Of a DNA stretch of 64,000 nt, positions 44,550 through 52,047 are shown one piece after another. The notes beneath the pieces were generated by a model. It did not search any database. It was given only the letters and a program-made list of their open reading frames with translations, and had not been told where the DNA came from. Numbering within the stretch: position 1 is the first letter of the stretch; the number at the start of each line of letters is the position of its first letter. This stretch comes from Citrobacter europaeus (GTDB taxonomy: Bacteria > Pseudomonadota > Gammaproteobacteria > Enterobacterales > Enterobacteriaceae): positions 558,001-622,000 of the forward strand of contig CP083650.1 of NCBI GenBank assembly GCA_020099315.1. The letters are read 5' to 3'. A program made the translations under genes and the position numbers.

Positions 44550-44931
44550 GGGATTTCTCTTTGACGGCTGCAAAAGTGTGTGACTTCAGACCATCTTACC
44601 GCCGTCGGAAAAATGATTCATGCTCGTAATCTTTTCTTTTTATTACAATTTTTATGTGAATGGCTTTATTTATTTAATTGCTGGTGTGAATTAATTCTGG
44701 TTGGCAACTATTCATTTTTTATCTTTTAGCCTTTTTTCTGTGATTTTATTGCCACAAGGCTAAAAAAAATTTTCATTCCCCCCTTGATGAAGTGGGTTAC
44801 GACCCCATCTTGTAGACAACCGCAGTGGTGAGTCTGAAAAAAAACGATTCAGGGTAGTTGAAACCGCACGTTTCGCCCTTATTACAGATTCACAACCACA
44901 TGATGACCGAATTTTTAGTGGAGACGTTTAG
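44550..44931. other. yaaI-dnaK divergent region
   Basis: The 382-base gap is AT-rich in its left part and holds the sigma-32 promoter of dnaK at 44778-44810 and a 120-base dnaK leader. I see no ORF or repeat in it. Confidence 0.7.
44778..44810 (+). promoter_or_regulatory. Sigma-32 heat-shock promoter of dnaK
   Basis: CCCCCCTTGAT at 44778-44788, a 14-base spacer and CCCCATCT at 44803-44810 match the sigma-32 elements CTTGAA and CCCCATnT. The sequence corresponds closely to E. coli dnaK P1 and drives dnaKJ. Confidence 0.9.
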
Positions 44932-46854
44932 ATGGGTAAAATTATTGGTATCGACCTGGGTACTACCAACTCTTGTGTAGCGATTATGGATGGCACTACT
45001 GCACGTGTGCTGGAGAACGCCGAGGGCGATCGCACCACGCCTTCTATCATTGCTTATACCCAGGATGGTGAAACTCTGGTTGGTCAGCCGGCTAAACGTC
45101 AGGCAGTGACAAACCCGCAAAACACCCTGTTTGCGATTAAACGCCTGATTGGCCGCCGCTTCCAGGACGAAGAAGTACAGCGTGATGAAGCCATCATGCC
45201 GTACAAAATCATCGGTGCTGACAACGGTGATGCATGGATTGACGTAAAAGGTCAGAAAATGGCACCGCCGCAGATTTCTGCTGAAGTGCTGAAAAAAATG
45301 AAGAAAACGGCTGAAGATTACCTGGGTGAACCGGTAACTGAAGCGGTTATCACCGTACCTGCATACTTTAACGATGCTCAGCGTCAGGCAACCAAAGACG
45401 CCGGTCGTATCGCAGGTCTGGAAGTAAAACGTATCATCAACGAACCGACCGCAGCCGCGCTGGCTTACGGTCTGGATAAAGAAGTCGGCAACCGTACTAT
45501 CGCGGTTTATGACCTCGGTGGTGGTACTTTCGATATCTCTATTATCGAAATCGACGAAGTTGACGGCGAAAAAACCTTCGAAGTTCTGGCAACCAACGGT
45601 GATACCCACCTGGGCGGTGAAGACTTCGACAGCCGTATGATCAACTACCTGGTTGACGAATTTAAGAAAGATCAGGGTATCGACCTGCGTAACGACCCGC
45701 TGGCGATGCAGCGTCTGAAAGAAGCCGCTGAGAAAGCGAAGATCGAACTGTCTTCCGCTCAGCAGACCGACGTGAACCTGCCGTACATCACTGCAGACGC
45801 GACCGGTCCGAAACACATGAACATCAAAGTGACCCGTGCGAAACTGGAAAGCCTGGTTGAAGACCTGGTTAACCGTTCTATCGAGCCGCTGAAAGTCGCT
45901 CTGCAGGACGCTGGTCTGTCTGTTTCCGACGTTCAGGACGTTATCCTGGTCGGTGGTCAGACTCGTATGCCGATGGTACAGAAGAAAGTTGCTGAGTTCT
46001 TCGGTAAAGAGCCGCGTAAAGACGTTAACCCGGACGAAGCAGTGGCAATCGGTGCTGCCGTTCAGGGTGGTGTATTGACCGGTGATGTGAAAGATGTGCT
46101 GCTGCTGGACGTTACCCCGCTGTCTCTGGGTATCGAAACCATGGGTGGCGTAATGACTCCACTGATCGCGAAAAACACCACTATCCCGACCAAGCACAGC
46201 CAGGTGTTCTCTACCGCTGAAGACAACCAGTCTGCGGTAACCATCCACGTGCTGCAGGGTGAACGTAAACGTGCCGCTGATAACAAAGATCTGGGTCAAT
46301 TTAACCTGGATGGTATCAGCCCGGCTCCGCGCGGTATGCCGCAGATCGAAGTGACTTTTGACATCGATGCCGACGGTATCCTGCACGTTTCCGCGAAAGA
46401 CAAAAACAGCGGTAAAGAGCAGAAGATCACCATTAAGGCTTCTTCTGGTCTGAACGAAGAAGAAATTCAGAAAATGGTTCGCGAAGCAGAAGCGAACGCA
46501 GAATCTGACCGTAAGTTTGAAGAGCTGGTTCAGACCCGTAACCAGGGTGACCATCTGCTGCACAGCACTCGCAAGCAGGTTGAAGAAGCAGGCGACAAAC
46601 TGCCGGCTGATGACAAAACTGCCATCGAGTCTGCACTGACCGCGCTGGAAACTTCTCTGAAAGGCGAAGACAAAGCAGATATCGAAGCGAAAATGCAGGC
46701 GCTGGCACAGGTTTCCCAGAAACTGATGGAAATCGCTCAGCAGCAGCACGCACAGCAGCAGGCTGGCGCAGCAGGCGCTGATGCTTCTGCAAACAACGCG
46801 AAAGATGACGACGTTGTCGACGCCGAGTTTGAAGAAGTGAAAGATAAAAAATAA
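44932..46854 (+). CDS. dnaK: Chaperone DnaK (Hsp70)
   Basis: DnaK is the ATP-driven chaperone that folds new and stress-damaged proteins with DnaJ and GrpE, and holds sigma-32 for degradation. The 640-residue protein shows the ATPase domain (GIDLGTTNSCVA at residues 6-17, VPAYFNDAQRQATKDAG, YDLGGGTFDISI), the DVTPLSLGIET linker region at about 390-400, and a substrate domain and lid, ending in the acidic DDDVVDAEFEEVKDKK motif. It is two residues longer than E. coli DnaK because of the Ala/Gln-rich segment near the end. Codon bias is strong. Confidence 0.98.
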   Translation: MGKIIGIDLGTTNSCVAIMDGTTARVLENAEGDRTTPSIIAYTQDGETLVGQPAKRQAVTNPQNTLFAIKRLIGRRFQDEEVQRDEAIMPYKIIGADNGDAWIDVKGQKMAPPQISAEVLKKMKKTAEDYLGEPVTEAVITVPAYFNDAQRQATKDAGRIAGLEVKRIINEPTAAALAYGLDKEVGNRTIAVYDLGGGTFDISIIEIDEVDGEKTFEVLATNGDTHLGGEDFDSRMINYLVDEFKKDQGIDLRNDPLAMQRLKEAAEKAKIELSSAQQTDVNLPYITADATGPKHMNIKVTRAKLESLVEDLVNRSIEPLKVALQDAGLSVSDVQDVILVGGQTRMPMVQKKVAEFFGKEPRKDVNPDEAVAIGAAVQGGVLTGDVKDVLLLDVTPLSLGIETMGGVMTPLIAKNTTIPTKHSQVFSTAEDNQSAVTIHVLQGERKRAADNKDLGQFNLDGISPAPRGMPQIEVTFDIDADGILHVSAKDKNSGKEQKITIKASSGLNEEEIQKMVREAEANAESDRKFEELVQTRNQGDHLLHSTRKQVEEAGDKLPADDKTAIESALTALETSLKGEDKADIEAKMQALAQVSQKLMEIAQQQHAQQQAGAAGADASANNAKDDDVVDAEFEEVKDKK

Positions 46855-46879
46855 TCGCCCTTTGAACGGGTAATTACTG

Positions 46880-46912
46880 GCACGGGCGAAGAGGTTTCCT
46901 CTCCGCCCGTGC
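46880..46912 (+). other. Intergenic hairpin between dnaK and dnaJ
   Basis: GCACGGGCG at 46880-46888 and CGCCCGTGC at 46904-46912, with inner AGAGG and CCTCT separated by TTT, form one long stem. It lies between the cistrons without a T tract, so it probably affects mRNA processing or dnaK/dnaJ ratio rather than full termination. Confidence 0.7.
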
Positions 46913-46939
46913 ACGCATGTTAGGGGCAGATAAAAAGAG

Positions 46940-48073
46940 ATGGCTAAGCAAGACTATTACGAGATTTTAGGCGTTTCCAAATCAGCGGAAGAGCGTGAAA
47001 TCAAAAAGGCCTACAAGCGCCTGGCCATGAAATATCACCCGGACCGCAACCAGGGTGATAAAGAGGCCGAAGCCAAGTTTAAAGAGATCAAAGAAGCGTA
47101 CGAGATCCTGACCGATGCGCAAAAACGTGCGGCTTACGATCAGTACGGCCATGCAGCGTTTGAGCAAGGCGGCATGGGCGGCGGCGGCGGTTTTGGCGGC
47201 GGGGCTGACTTCAGCGATATCTTTGGTGACGTGTTTGGCGATATCTTTGGCGGCGGTCGTGGTCGTCAGCGCGCCTCACGTGGTGCTGATTTACGTTACA
47301 ACATGGATCTCACTCTGGAAGAAGCCGTGCGTGGCGTCACCAAAGAGATCCGTATTCCGACGCTGGAAGAGTGTGATGTCTGCCACGGCAGCGGTGCGAA
47401 GGCAGGGACTCAGCCGCAGACCTGTCCAACCTGTCACGGTTCCGGTCAGGTACAGATGCGTCAGGGCTTTTTTGCCGTACAGCAGACCTGTCCACACTGT
47501 CAGGGTCGCGGTACGTTGATTAAAGATCCGTGCAACAAATGCCACGGTCATGGTCGCGTTGAGAAAAGCAAAACGCTGTCCGTTAAGATCCCGGCAGGGG
47601 TTGATACCGGCGACCGTATTCGTTTAGCGGGTGAAGGTGAAGCCGGTGAACATGGTGCGCCAGCGGGTGATTTGTACGTTCAGGTGCAGGTAAAACAGCA
47701 CCCAATTTTCGAACGTGAAGGCAATAACCTGTACTGCGAAGTACCGATTAACTTTGCGATGGCAGCGCTGGGCGGCGAAATTGAAGTCCCGACGCTGGAC
47801 GGTCGCGTGAAGTTAAAAATTCCGGGCGAAACGCAAACTGGCAAACTTTTCCGCATGCGTGGAAAGGGCGTCAAGTCTGTACGCGGTGGCGCTCAGGGCG
47901 ATCTGCTGTGCCGCGTGGTGGTTGAAACCCCAGTGGGCCTGAACGACAAGCAGAAACAACTGCTCAAAGATCTGCAGGACAGCTTTGGCGGCCCGACCGG
48001 CGAGCAAAACAGTCCGCGCTCTAAAAGCTTCTTCGATGGTGTGAAGAAGTTCTTCGACGATCTGACGCGCTAA
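46940..48073 (+). CDS. dnaJ: Co-chaperone DnaJ (Hsp40)
   Basis: DnaJ delivers substrates to DnaK and stimulates its ATPase. The 377-residue protein has the J domain with HPD at 33-35, a Gly/Phe-rich linker (about 74-105), four zinc-binding CxxCxGxG repeats (CDVCHGSG, CPTCHGSG, CPHCQGRG, CNKCHGHG) and C-terminal substrate domains. It is one residue longer than E. coli DnaJ. It is co-transcribed with dnaK and closed by the terminator at 48096. Confidence 0.97.
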   Translation: MAKQDYYEILGVSKSAEEREIKKAYKRLAMKYHPDRNQGDKEAEAKFKEIKEAYEILTDAQKRAAYDQYGHAAFEQGGMGGGGGFGGGADFSDIFGDVFGDIFGGGRGRQRASRGADLRYNMDLTLEEAVRGVTKEIRIPTLEECDVCHGSGAKAGTQPQTCPTCHGSGQVQMRQGFFAVQQTCPHCQGRGTLIKDPCNKCHGHGRVEKSKTLSVKIPAGVDTGDRIRLAGEGEAGEHGAPAGDLYVQVQVKQHPIFEREGNNLYCEVPINFAMAALGGEIEVPTLDGRVKLKIPGETQTGKLFRMRGKGVKSVRGGAQGDLLCRVVVETPVGLNDKQKQLLKDLQDSFGGPTGEQNSPRSKSFFDGVKKFFDDLTR

Positions 48074-48095
48074 GCTTCAGTGTTGAACTCCTCTG

Positions 48096-48124
48096 AACCT
48101 GGGCAAATAGCCCAGGTTTTTTTA
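48096..48124 (+). terminator. dnaKJ terminator
   Basis: AACCTGGGC at 48096-48104 pairs perfectly with GCCCAGGTT at 48110-48118, followed by a T run. It closes the dnaKJ operon and marks the left edge of the accessory block. Confidence 0.93.
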
Positions 48125-48256
48125 TCCTCAACGTAATGCCTAATTCGCTATCGATTTTCATGCCTTAATGCCGTGCATGAGAAATATCATTTCTCTTCTT
48201 TGATACGCTGTGCTGACAGATGATGCACTGTGATTTTTCTCATCTTGTTAATGCGC

Positions 48257-48299
48257 ATAAACTCCAGCTGTAAACACTATTTCACCTATAAACTGGAGC
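48257..48299 (+). repeat. Paired repeats over the holin-gene ribosome site
   Basis: ATAAACTCCAGC at 48257-48268 and ATAAACTGGAGC at 48288-48299 are direct repeats 31 bases apart, equal in 10 of 12 positions. The differing centres make CTCCAG (48262-48267) and CTGGAG (48293-48298) inverse complements. The second copy contains the ribosome site GGAG of the holin-like gene, so it could be an operator or a structure that hides the site. Confidence 0.55.
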
Positions 48300-48306
48300 G
48301 TTAATC

Positions 48307-48648
48307 ATGGCTATTTCAAATCATTTAGCTACGTCTGAAGTTGTGCTGCTGGAACTGGAAGTGTTATTGACGGTAATTGCAATTGGCGCCTGGGGAGGTG
48401 TAGTCAGCTTTCTGCTGAGAAAAGAAAATAGAGAAAAACGAAGTATTTTCGATAAAATCAGGTATTGCTTAACACAGATGGTTATTTCGTGTTTTACCAG
48501 CTTCCTGTTGAGTGCTCTGGCGATTGAAAAAGAGCTCAGCTTTAATATGGTGTTATTGGCCGCTGGCCTTGGTGGTGTCTTTGCTGGACCCATTCTGAAG
48601 GTTCTTGGAGATAAGATAAAACGTATGCTTGATAATGCGAAAGCTTAA
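48307..48648 (+). CDS. Small holin-like membrane protein (LydA-like)
   Basis: The 113-residue protein has three predicted membrane helices (about residues 16-38, 55-73 and 79-100), short charged loops such as RKENREKRSIFDK between helices 1 and 2, and a basic tail DKIKRMLDN. This size and layout resemble LydA-type phage holins that form membrane pores. It starts after a well-placed GGAG. No other phage genes adjoin it. It converges on a muramidase gene, which supports an export or lysis role. The family call is from layout and partial resemblance; channel activity is inferred. Confidence 0.72.
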   Translation: MAISNHLATSEVVLLELEVLLTVIAIGAWGGVVSFLLRKENREKRSIFDKIRYCLTQMVISCFTSFLLSALAIEKELSFNMVLLAAGLGGVFAGPILKVLGDKIKRMLDNAKA

Positions 48649-48709
48649 ATATTCTTTTATTCTTTAAGCAGGCTCTTCCATGAGCCGGGGGATAACATAA
48701 TTGAGTATG

Positions 48710-49243
48710 TTATGAGACTCGATTTTTCATCCAGCCATAAATAAATTCTTCATTTTGTTGGTTTTTCTCGGCGAGACTCAGATACCAGGCCCCCTGGCTA
48801 CAATTTAGCGCTTTCACCAATACCTCCTCACCTTCTTTGCCACGTACGGTCAGGTAATATTGCAGCGTTGCCATGGTGTATGGGCCGATTTTTCCGTCCA
48901 CGACAATATCCTGATAGCTTCTCTCTTCTCGGTTGAGAACATTTAACCAGCGCTGTAACCATAAAACAGGATGATGTTGTCCAATGTTGACTGCCGCATC
49001 ACATAGCTCAAATGCAATAGATTCGGATAGGTTTGCAACATCTTTAAACCCTGGTTTAATCCAGTAATCCTCTTCGAGGATAGCGTAGGCTTCGCTGCGA
49101 GTTAAATCTCGCATATCATTCAAGAACCCATGTTTACGGGCGGTTGCCTCAGTAATTCCCCAGTTGGTTGCACCACCTTTGTCTTTCGGGTTATCAACAT
49201 AACCCCCTTCCAGTATCAAAATGTTCTCCAGAGTCTTATTCAT
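48710..49243 (-). CDS. GH108-type N-acetylmuramidase (TtsA-like)
   Basis: The 177-residue protein has the GH108 signature EGGYVDNPKDKGGATNWGIT at residues 12-31; Glu12 is the expected catalytic acid. Its C-terminal part, from VVDGKIGPYTMATLQ to FIYGWMKNR, is the peptidoglycan-binding domain typical of this family. There is no signal peptide or membrane segment, so it needs a holin or other carrier to reach the wall. Related proteins include phage endolysins and TtsA, which allows typhoid toxin to leave Salmonella Typhi cells. It lies 21 bases downstream of a winged-helix regulator on the same strand and is probably co-transcribed with it. Whether it serves secretion or lysis is not shown by sequence. 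Confidence 0.88.
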   Translation of the reverse strand: MNKTLENILILEGGYVDNPKDKGGATNWGITEATARKHGFLNDMRDLTRSEAYAILEEDYWIKPGFKDVANLSESIAFELCDAAVNIGQHHPVLWLQRWLNVLNREERSYQDIVVDGKIGPYTMATLQYYLTVRGKEGEEVLVKALNCSQGAWYLSLAEKNQQNEEFIYGWMKNRVS

Positions 49244-49264
49244 GATGCGTTTTCCCCAATTGGC

Positions 49265-49708
49265 CTACATATATCTGACAAGTGCGAATGAAATTGTGAG
49301 CAATAAAGTGATTAGAAATATTGCCTGTAATGTTTTATTTTTTATTGCTGGTGAGGTATAGCTGGTTGGGGTATCATTGAATGTGATATTAATATCATCA
49401 TTAATTTTTAATCCTTGGCGTGGCAATGTTGTGAACAATTCGTCCAAACCAATTTGTTTTAAATCACGACGTAACAGATAAAGCAGCTGGGTCAGGCTGG
49501 CGTCACTGATAAATTTCCCTTTTTGCCCCCAGACGGCTTCTGTGACCATCTCGCGCGTAATCAGATCTCGCTTTGCATTGCGAAGCAAAAAGCTTAAGCA
49601 TTGTGCCCGCATATGCGTCATTTTTATTATCGTTTTATCTTGTAATGATGTGATTTCTCGTAATGACTCATTATAAATAATCGTATCGTTGATTTTATAC
49701 TGTTTCAT
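49265..49708 (-). CDS. Tail-anchored winged-helix regulator A (ToxR/CadC-like)
   Basis: The protein of 147 residues (155 if the ATG at 49732 is used) has an OmpR/ToxR-type winged helix in its first 105 residues, with AVWGQKGKFISDASLTQLLY and LLRRDLKQIG as recognisable parts. A single hydrophobic helix occupies the last 22 residues, leaving almost nothing outside the cytoplasm. Such membrane-anchored regulators (ToxR, CadC) control surface and export functions, but they normally have a periplasmic sensor domain. It is upstream of the muramidase and divergent from the LysR gene, and it is a paralogue of the gene at 51103. The start is uncertain: GAGG is 12 bases before 49708 and no site precedes 49732. 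Confidence 0.78.
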   Translation of the reverse strand: MKQYKINDTIIYNESLREITSLQDKTIIKMTHMRAQCLSFLLRNAKRDLITREMVTEAVWGQKGKFISDASLTQLLYLLRRDLKQIGLDELFTTLPRQGLKINDDINITFNDTPTSYTSPAIKNKTLQAIFLITLLLTISFALVRYM

Positions 49709-50087
49709 TAATTTATTGCGCCTCACTAACATAATAAGAAAATACAGGTTATCAGTATTTAATATGCCGCCTGTAAATCCACTCGTTGGTTAATATCAGA
49801 CTTTAGGCTAGATTAAGTCCTGAGTGTTGAGAAATCATTTATTGTTAATTTAGATAAACAACAATTGTGATAATGTTTTTATCTTTTTTTATTACGGTTG
49901 ATGTGCGTTTTTTGTACATGCATTTACGCTATGAATCTTGATGGCGAGTCTGATACTTATAAAGTAGGTAATTACAATAGTATTGTTTATTTATAACTTG
50001 TTATCTGGTAATTTTATTGTAATAAATTATCCCCGAAGGTAATCTGTTGCCGCGATAAAATTTTCATATTGATACAGGGATACGTGA
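49709..50087. other. AT-rich divergent control region
   Basis: About 380 bases, very AT-rich, lie between regulator A (leftward) and the LysR gene (rightward). They contain ATTGTT/AACAAT and ATAAACAA/TTGTTTAT inverted pairs (about 49841-49866 and 49854-49990) but no ORF. The composition suggests H-NS silencing and shared promoters. Confidence 0.55.
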
Positions 50088-51044
50088 ATGGTTGTTGGAA
50101 AGAAACATTACCAAAATCTTGATTTCAACCTGATTAAAGTATTTGATGCTGTTATCACGGAGGGAAATGCAACCCGGGCAGCTCAAAAATTGGAGGTGAC
50201 GCCAGCGGCGGTTTCTCATGCTCTTGTCAGGCTGCACACCATCTATGACGAAGATCTCTTTATCAGAACCCGAGATGGTCTGGTGCCAACTGTGGCAGGA
50301 AAAGATTTGCACCAGGTGTTTCGGCAAGTTATTTCTGCTATCGATGCAACCCTCAATAGCCAACATCACGCCAAAGAAGATAATGAGATCATTATTTTAG
50401 GGGGTGATATTATTGAGAGTTACTACTTTTCTGTATTTAATGATTGCGATTTATTCAGTAATTATATTATTAACCACTACTCAGCCAGGAAAAATGAAAA
50501 AAACGCGTTAAGTACGATGCTGATAAAGGGACGTATCGATATTTCTTTTGGTCTCACAGCCATTGAACATCATTTGGTAGATGTTCATCTTATTGATTAT
50601 ATTGAAGACTATGTGTGCATATGTGGTAGTCATAATTTACTGTATGAGTTAGATGCACTGTCGCTGCATAATTTCTATGCCAGTAAACATGCAATGTATC
50701 ATACGGATATCTTTACCCCAGCAGCGGCGGACGTGGTTGATTTGTATGAGAACACAGTTTTTTGCAAAGGACGCAGGAATGCGGGTTATCATAGTGATTC
50801 ATTAGTTGGGGTTTTTAATGTTGTGGAACGAAGCGATATGATTGCGCTGGTACCTTTAAATTATGCTTTGTATTTTCGTGATGTCAGAAATTACAAAGTG
50901 AAAATTATGCGACCACCCAGTGAGTTTTCATTTAAAAAATTGCCTGTCTATGCCTGCATATCTGTTAAAAGTGAGCGTTATCAAGTAGCAAAAGATTTTA
51001 TTCTATTACTGCAATCTATTCTTGATAAAAATAAAATGTCATGA
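50088..51044 (+). CDS. LysR-family transcriptional regulator
   Basis: The 318-residue protein has an N-terminal winged helix at about residues 8-70 (FNLIKVFDAVITEGNATRAA, then VTPAAVSHALVRL and LFIRTRDGLVPT), followed by a LysR effector domain that is diverged from the commonly known members. A clear ribosome site CAGGGA precedes the ATG at 50088. It sits between the two ToxR-like genes and next to the holin/muramidase pair; LysR regulators also accompany chitinase secretion cassettes of Serratia and Salmonella. Its ligand and targets are unknown; regulation of the cluster is inferred from position. Confidence 0.85.
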   Translation: MVVGKKHYQNLDFNLIKVFDAVITEGNATRAAQKLEVTPAAVSHALVRLHTIYDEDLFIRTRDGLVPTVAGKDLHQVFRQVISAIDATLNSQHHAKEDNEIIILGGDIIESYYFSVFNDCDLFSNYIINHYSARKNEKNALSTMLIKGRIDISFGLTAIEHHLVDVHLIDYIEDYVCICGSHNLLYELDALSLHNFYASKHAMYHTDIFTPAAADVVDLYENTVFCKGRRNAGYHSDSLVGVFNVVERSDMIALVPLNYALYFRDVRNYKVKIMRPPSEFSFKKLPVYACISVKSERYQVAKDFILLLQSILDKNKMS

Positions 51045-51102
51045 CATATCCCTATGTCCATTATGAGATGCCTGTTATAGGTTCTAATGATTGACCCAGT
51101 GA

Positions 51103-51549
51103 TTAATGAATGAATATGAATGCCAGAACGGAGAAAATAATTAACACAGTAATAAATAGTATGTTTTTACACAACCGCTGATGAAGCCATAATTTTTTCA
51201 CCGGTTTATTGATAATGATGTCAGCATTAACTTTTACACCTAGCCTCGGGATGGTAGAGAAAAAATCATGCAGACCACATTCTCTGAGATCTCTACGCAA
51301 TAAATATAATAGCTGAGTCAGGTTTGCGTCGTTCACAAACTGGCAGCGTTCTCCCCATAGAGCCTGCGCAAGCTGTTTCTTGTGAATAACTTCCTCGTGT
51401 GAATTTTGGATCATATATCTTAGACATCTTACCCTCATACTTGTCATTATTAATCTATCTGAGCTTTTCAGATTTTTGATTTCATGAGTTTTATCATCAT
51501 AAGTACATTGATTGTTGATTGTATATATGGTCATGATTCTATTTACCAT
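51103..51549 (-). CDS. Tail-anchored winged-helix regulator B, paralogue of regulator A
   Basis: The 148-residue protein has the same architecture as the product at 49265-49708: a ToxR-type winged helix (residues about 1-112) and one C-terminal membrane helix ending IFIH. The two share NDA-x-LTQLLYLLRRDL and the pattern F-x-T-x-PR-x-G-x-K-x-N. AGGA lies 5 bases before the ATG at 51549, which supports that start over the internal ATG at 51534. It converges on the LysR gene. A tandem or dispersed duplication is likely. It may heterodimerise with regulator A, which is speculation. Confidence 0.78.
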   Translation of the reverse strand: MVNRIMTIYTINNQCTYDDKTHEIKNLKSSDRLIMTSMRVRCLRYMIQNSHEEVIHKKQLAQALWGERCQFVNDANLTQLLYLLRRDLRECGLHDFFSTIPRLGVKVNADIIINKPVKKLWLHQRLCKNILFITVLIIFSVLAFIFIH

Positions 51550-52047
51550 TGGTTTCCTGTGGGTTCTGCATCGTAGGCGGAGATTTTGTATTCTTCAATA
51601 GATGAGAATTGTCTGCACTATGAATTATTTTAATATAGAGCGTTTAATCACGGTTTATGGCGGGAGTTGAGCGTAGCTAATATTCTGTTTTTAGTGGAAG
51701 TTGTAATAAAAAGCAATTGCTGTGCTTTTAGTTGTCGTTATTGATTGTGCCAACTTGCCTATACTCTCTATGGCAAATGACCGATATTAAATATTATTAA
51801 TAAATAGTCGATATCAAGAATAGGTTGATGTTCTGTTGAAACGACGCAGAGCTTCACAAACTCATGGCCAAGGCCAGGTGAGATTTGAAGCATGATCTCG
51901 CGCATTGTCCTGCCAGGCACGTTGCCTGAGCAATGAAGATATCATCGTAAAAACCGACCTATTCATCATGAATAATCTAATTTTAACGAGCTTTTTGAGG
52001 GTGTAAGATAGTATTTACGAAGTATTCACCCAATAGAGAGAATAAAA
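51550..52047. other. Region between regulator B and nhaA
   Basis: This 498-base gap has no convincing ORF. The left part is AT-rich and carries a hairpin AAAAGCA/TGCTTTT at 51709-51729 upstream of regulator B. The right part, from about 51990, with GATAGTATTTACGAAG and CACCCAATAGAGAG, resembles the E. coli nhaA promoter and leader. No hok/sok module or IS186, known here in E. coli K-12, is present. Confidence 0.6.

Noticed and set aside
44890..46914. A 674-codon open frame antisense to dnaK
   Set aside because: It exactly shadows dnaK, whose strong codon bias leaves few stops in the opposite frame. The translation is rich in Phe, Arg, Val and Gln without domains, and no ribosome site is present.
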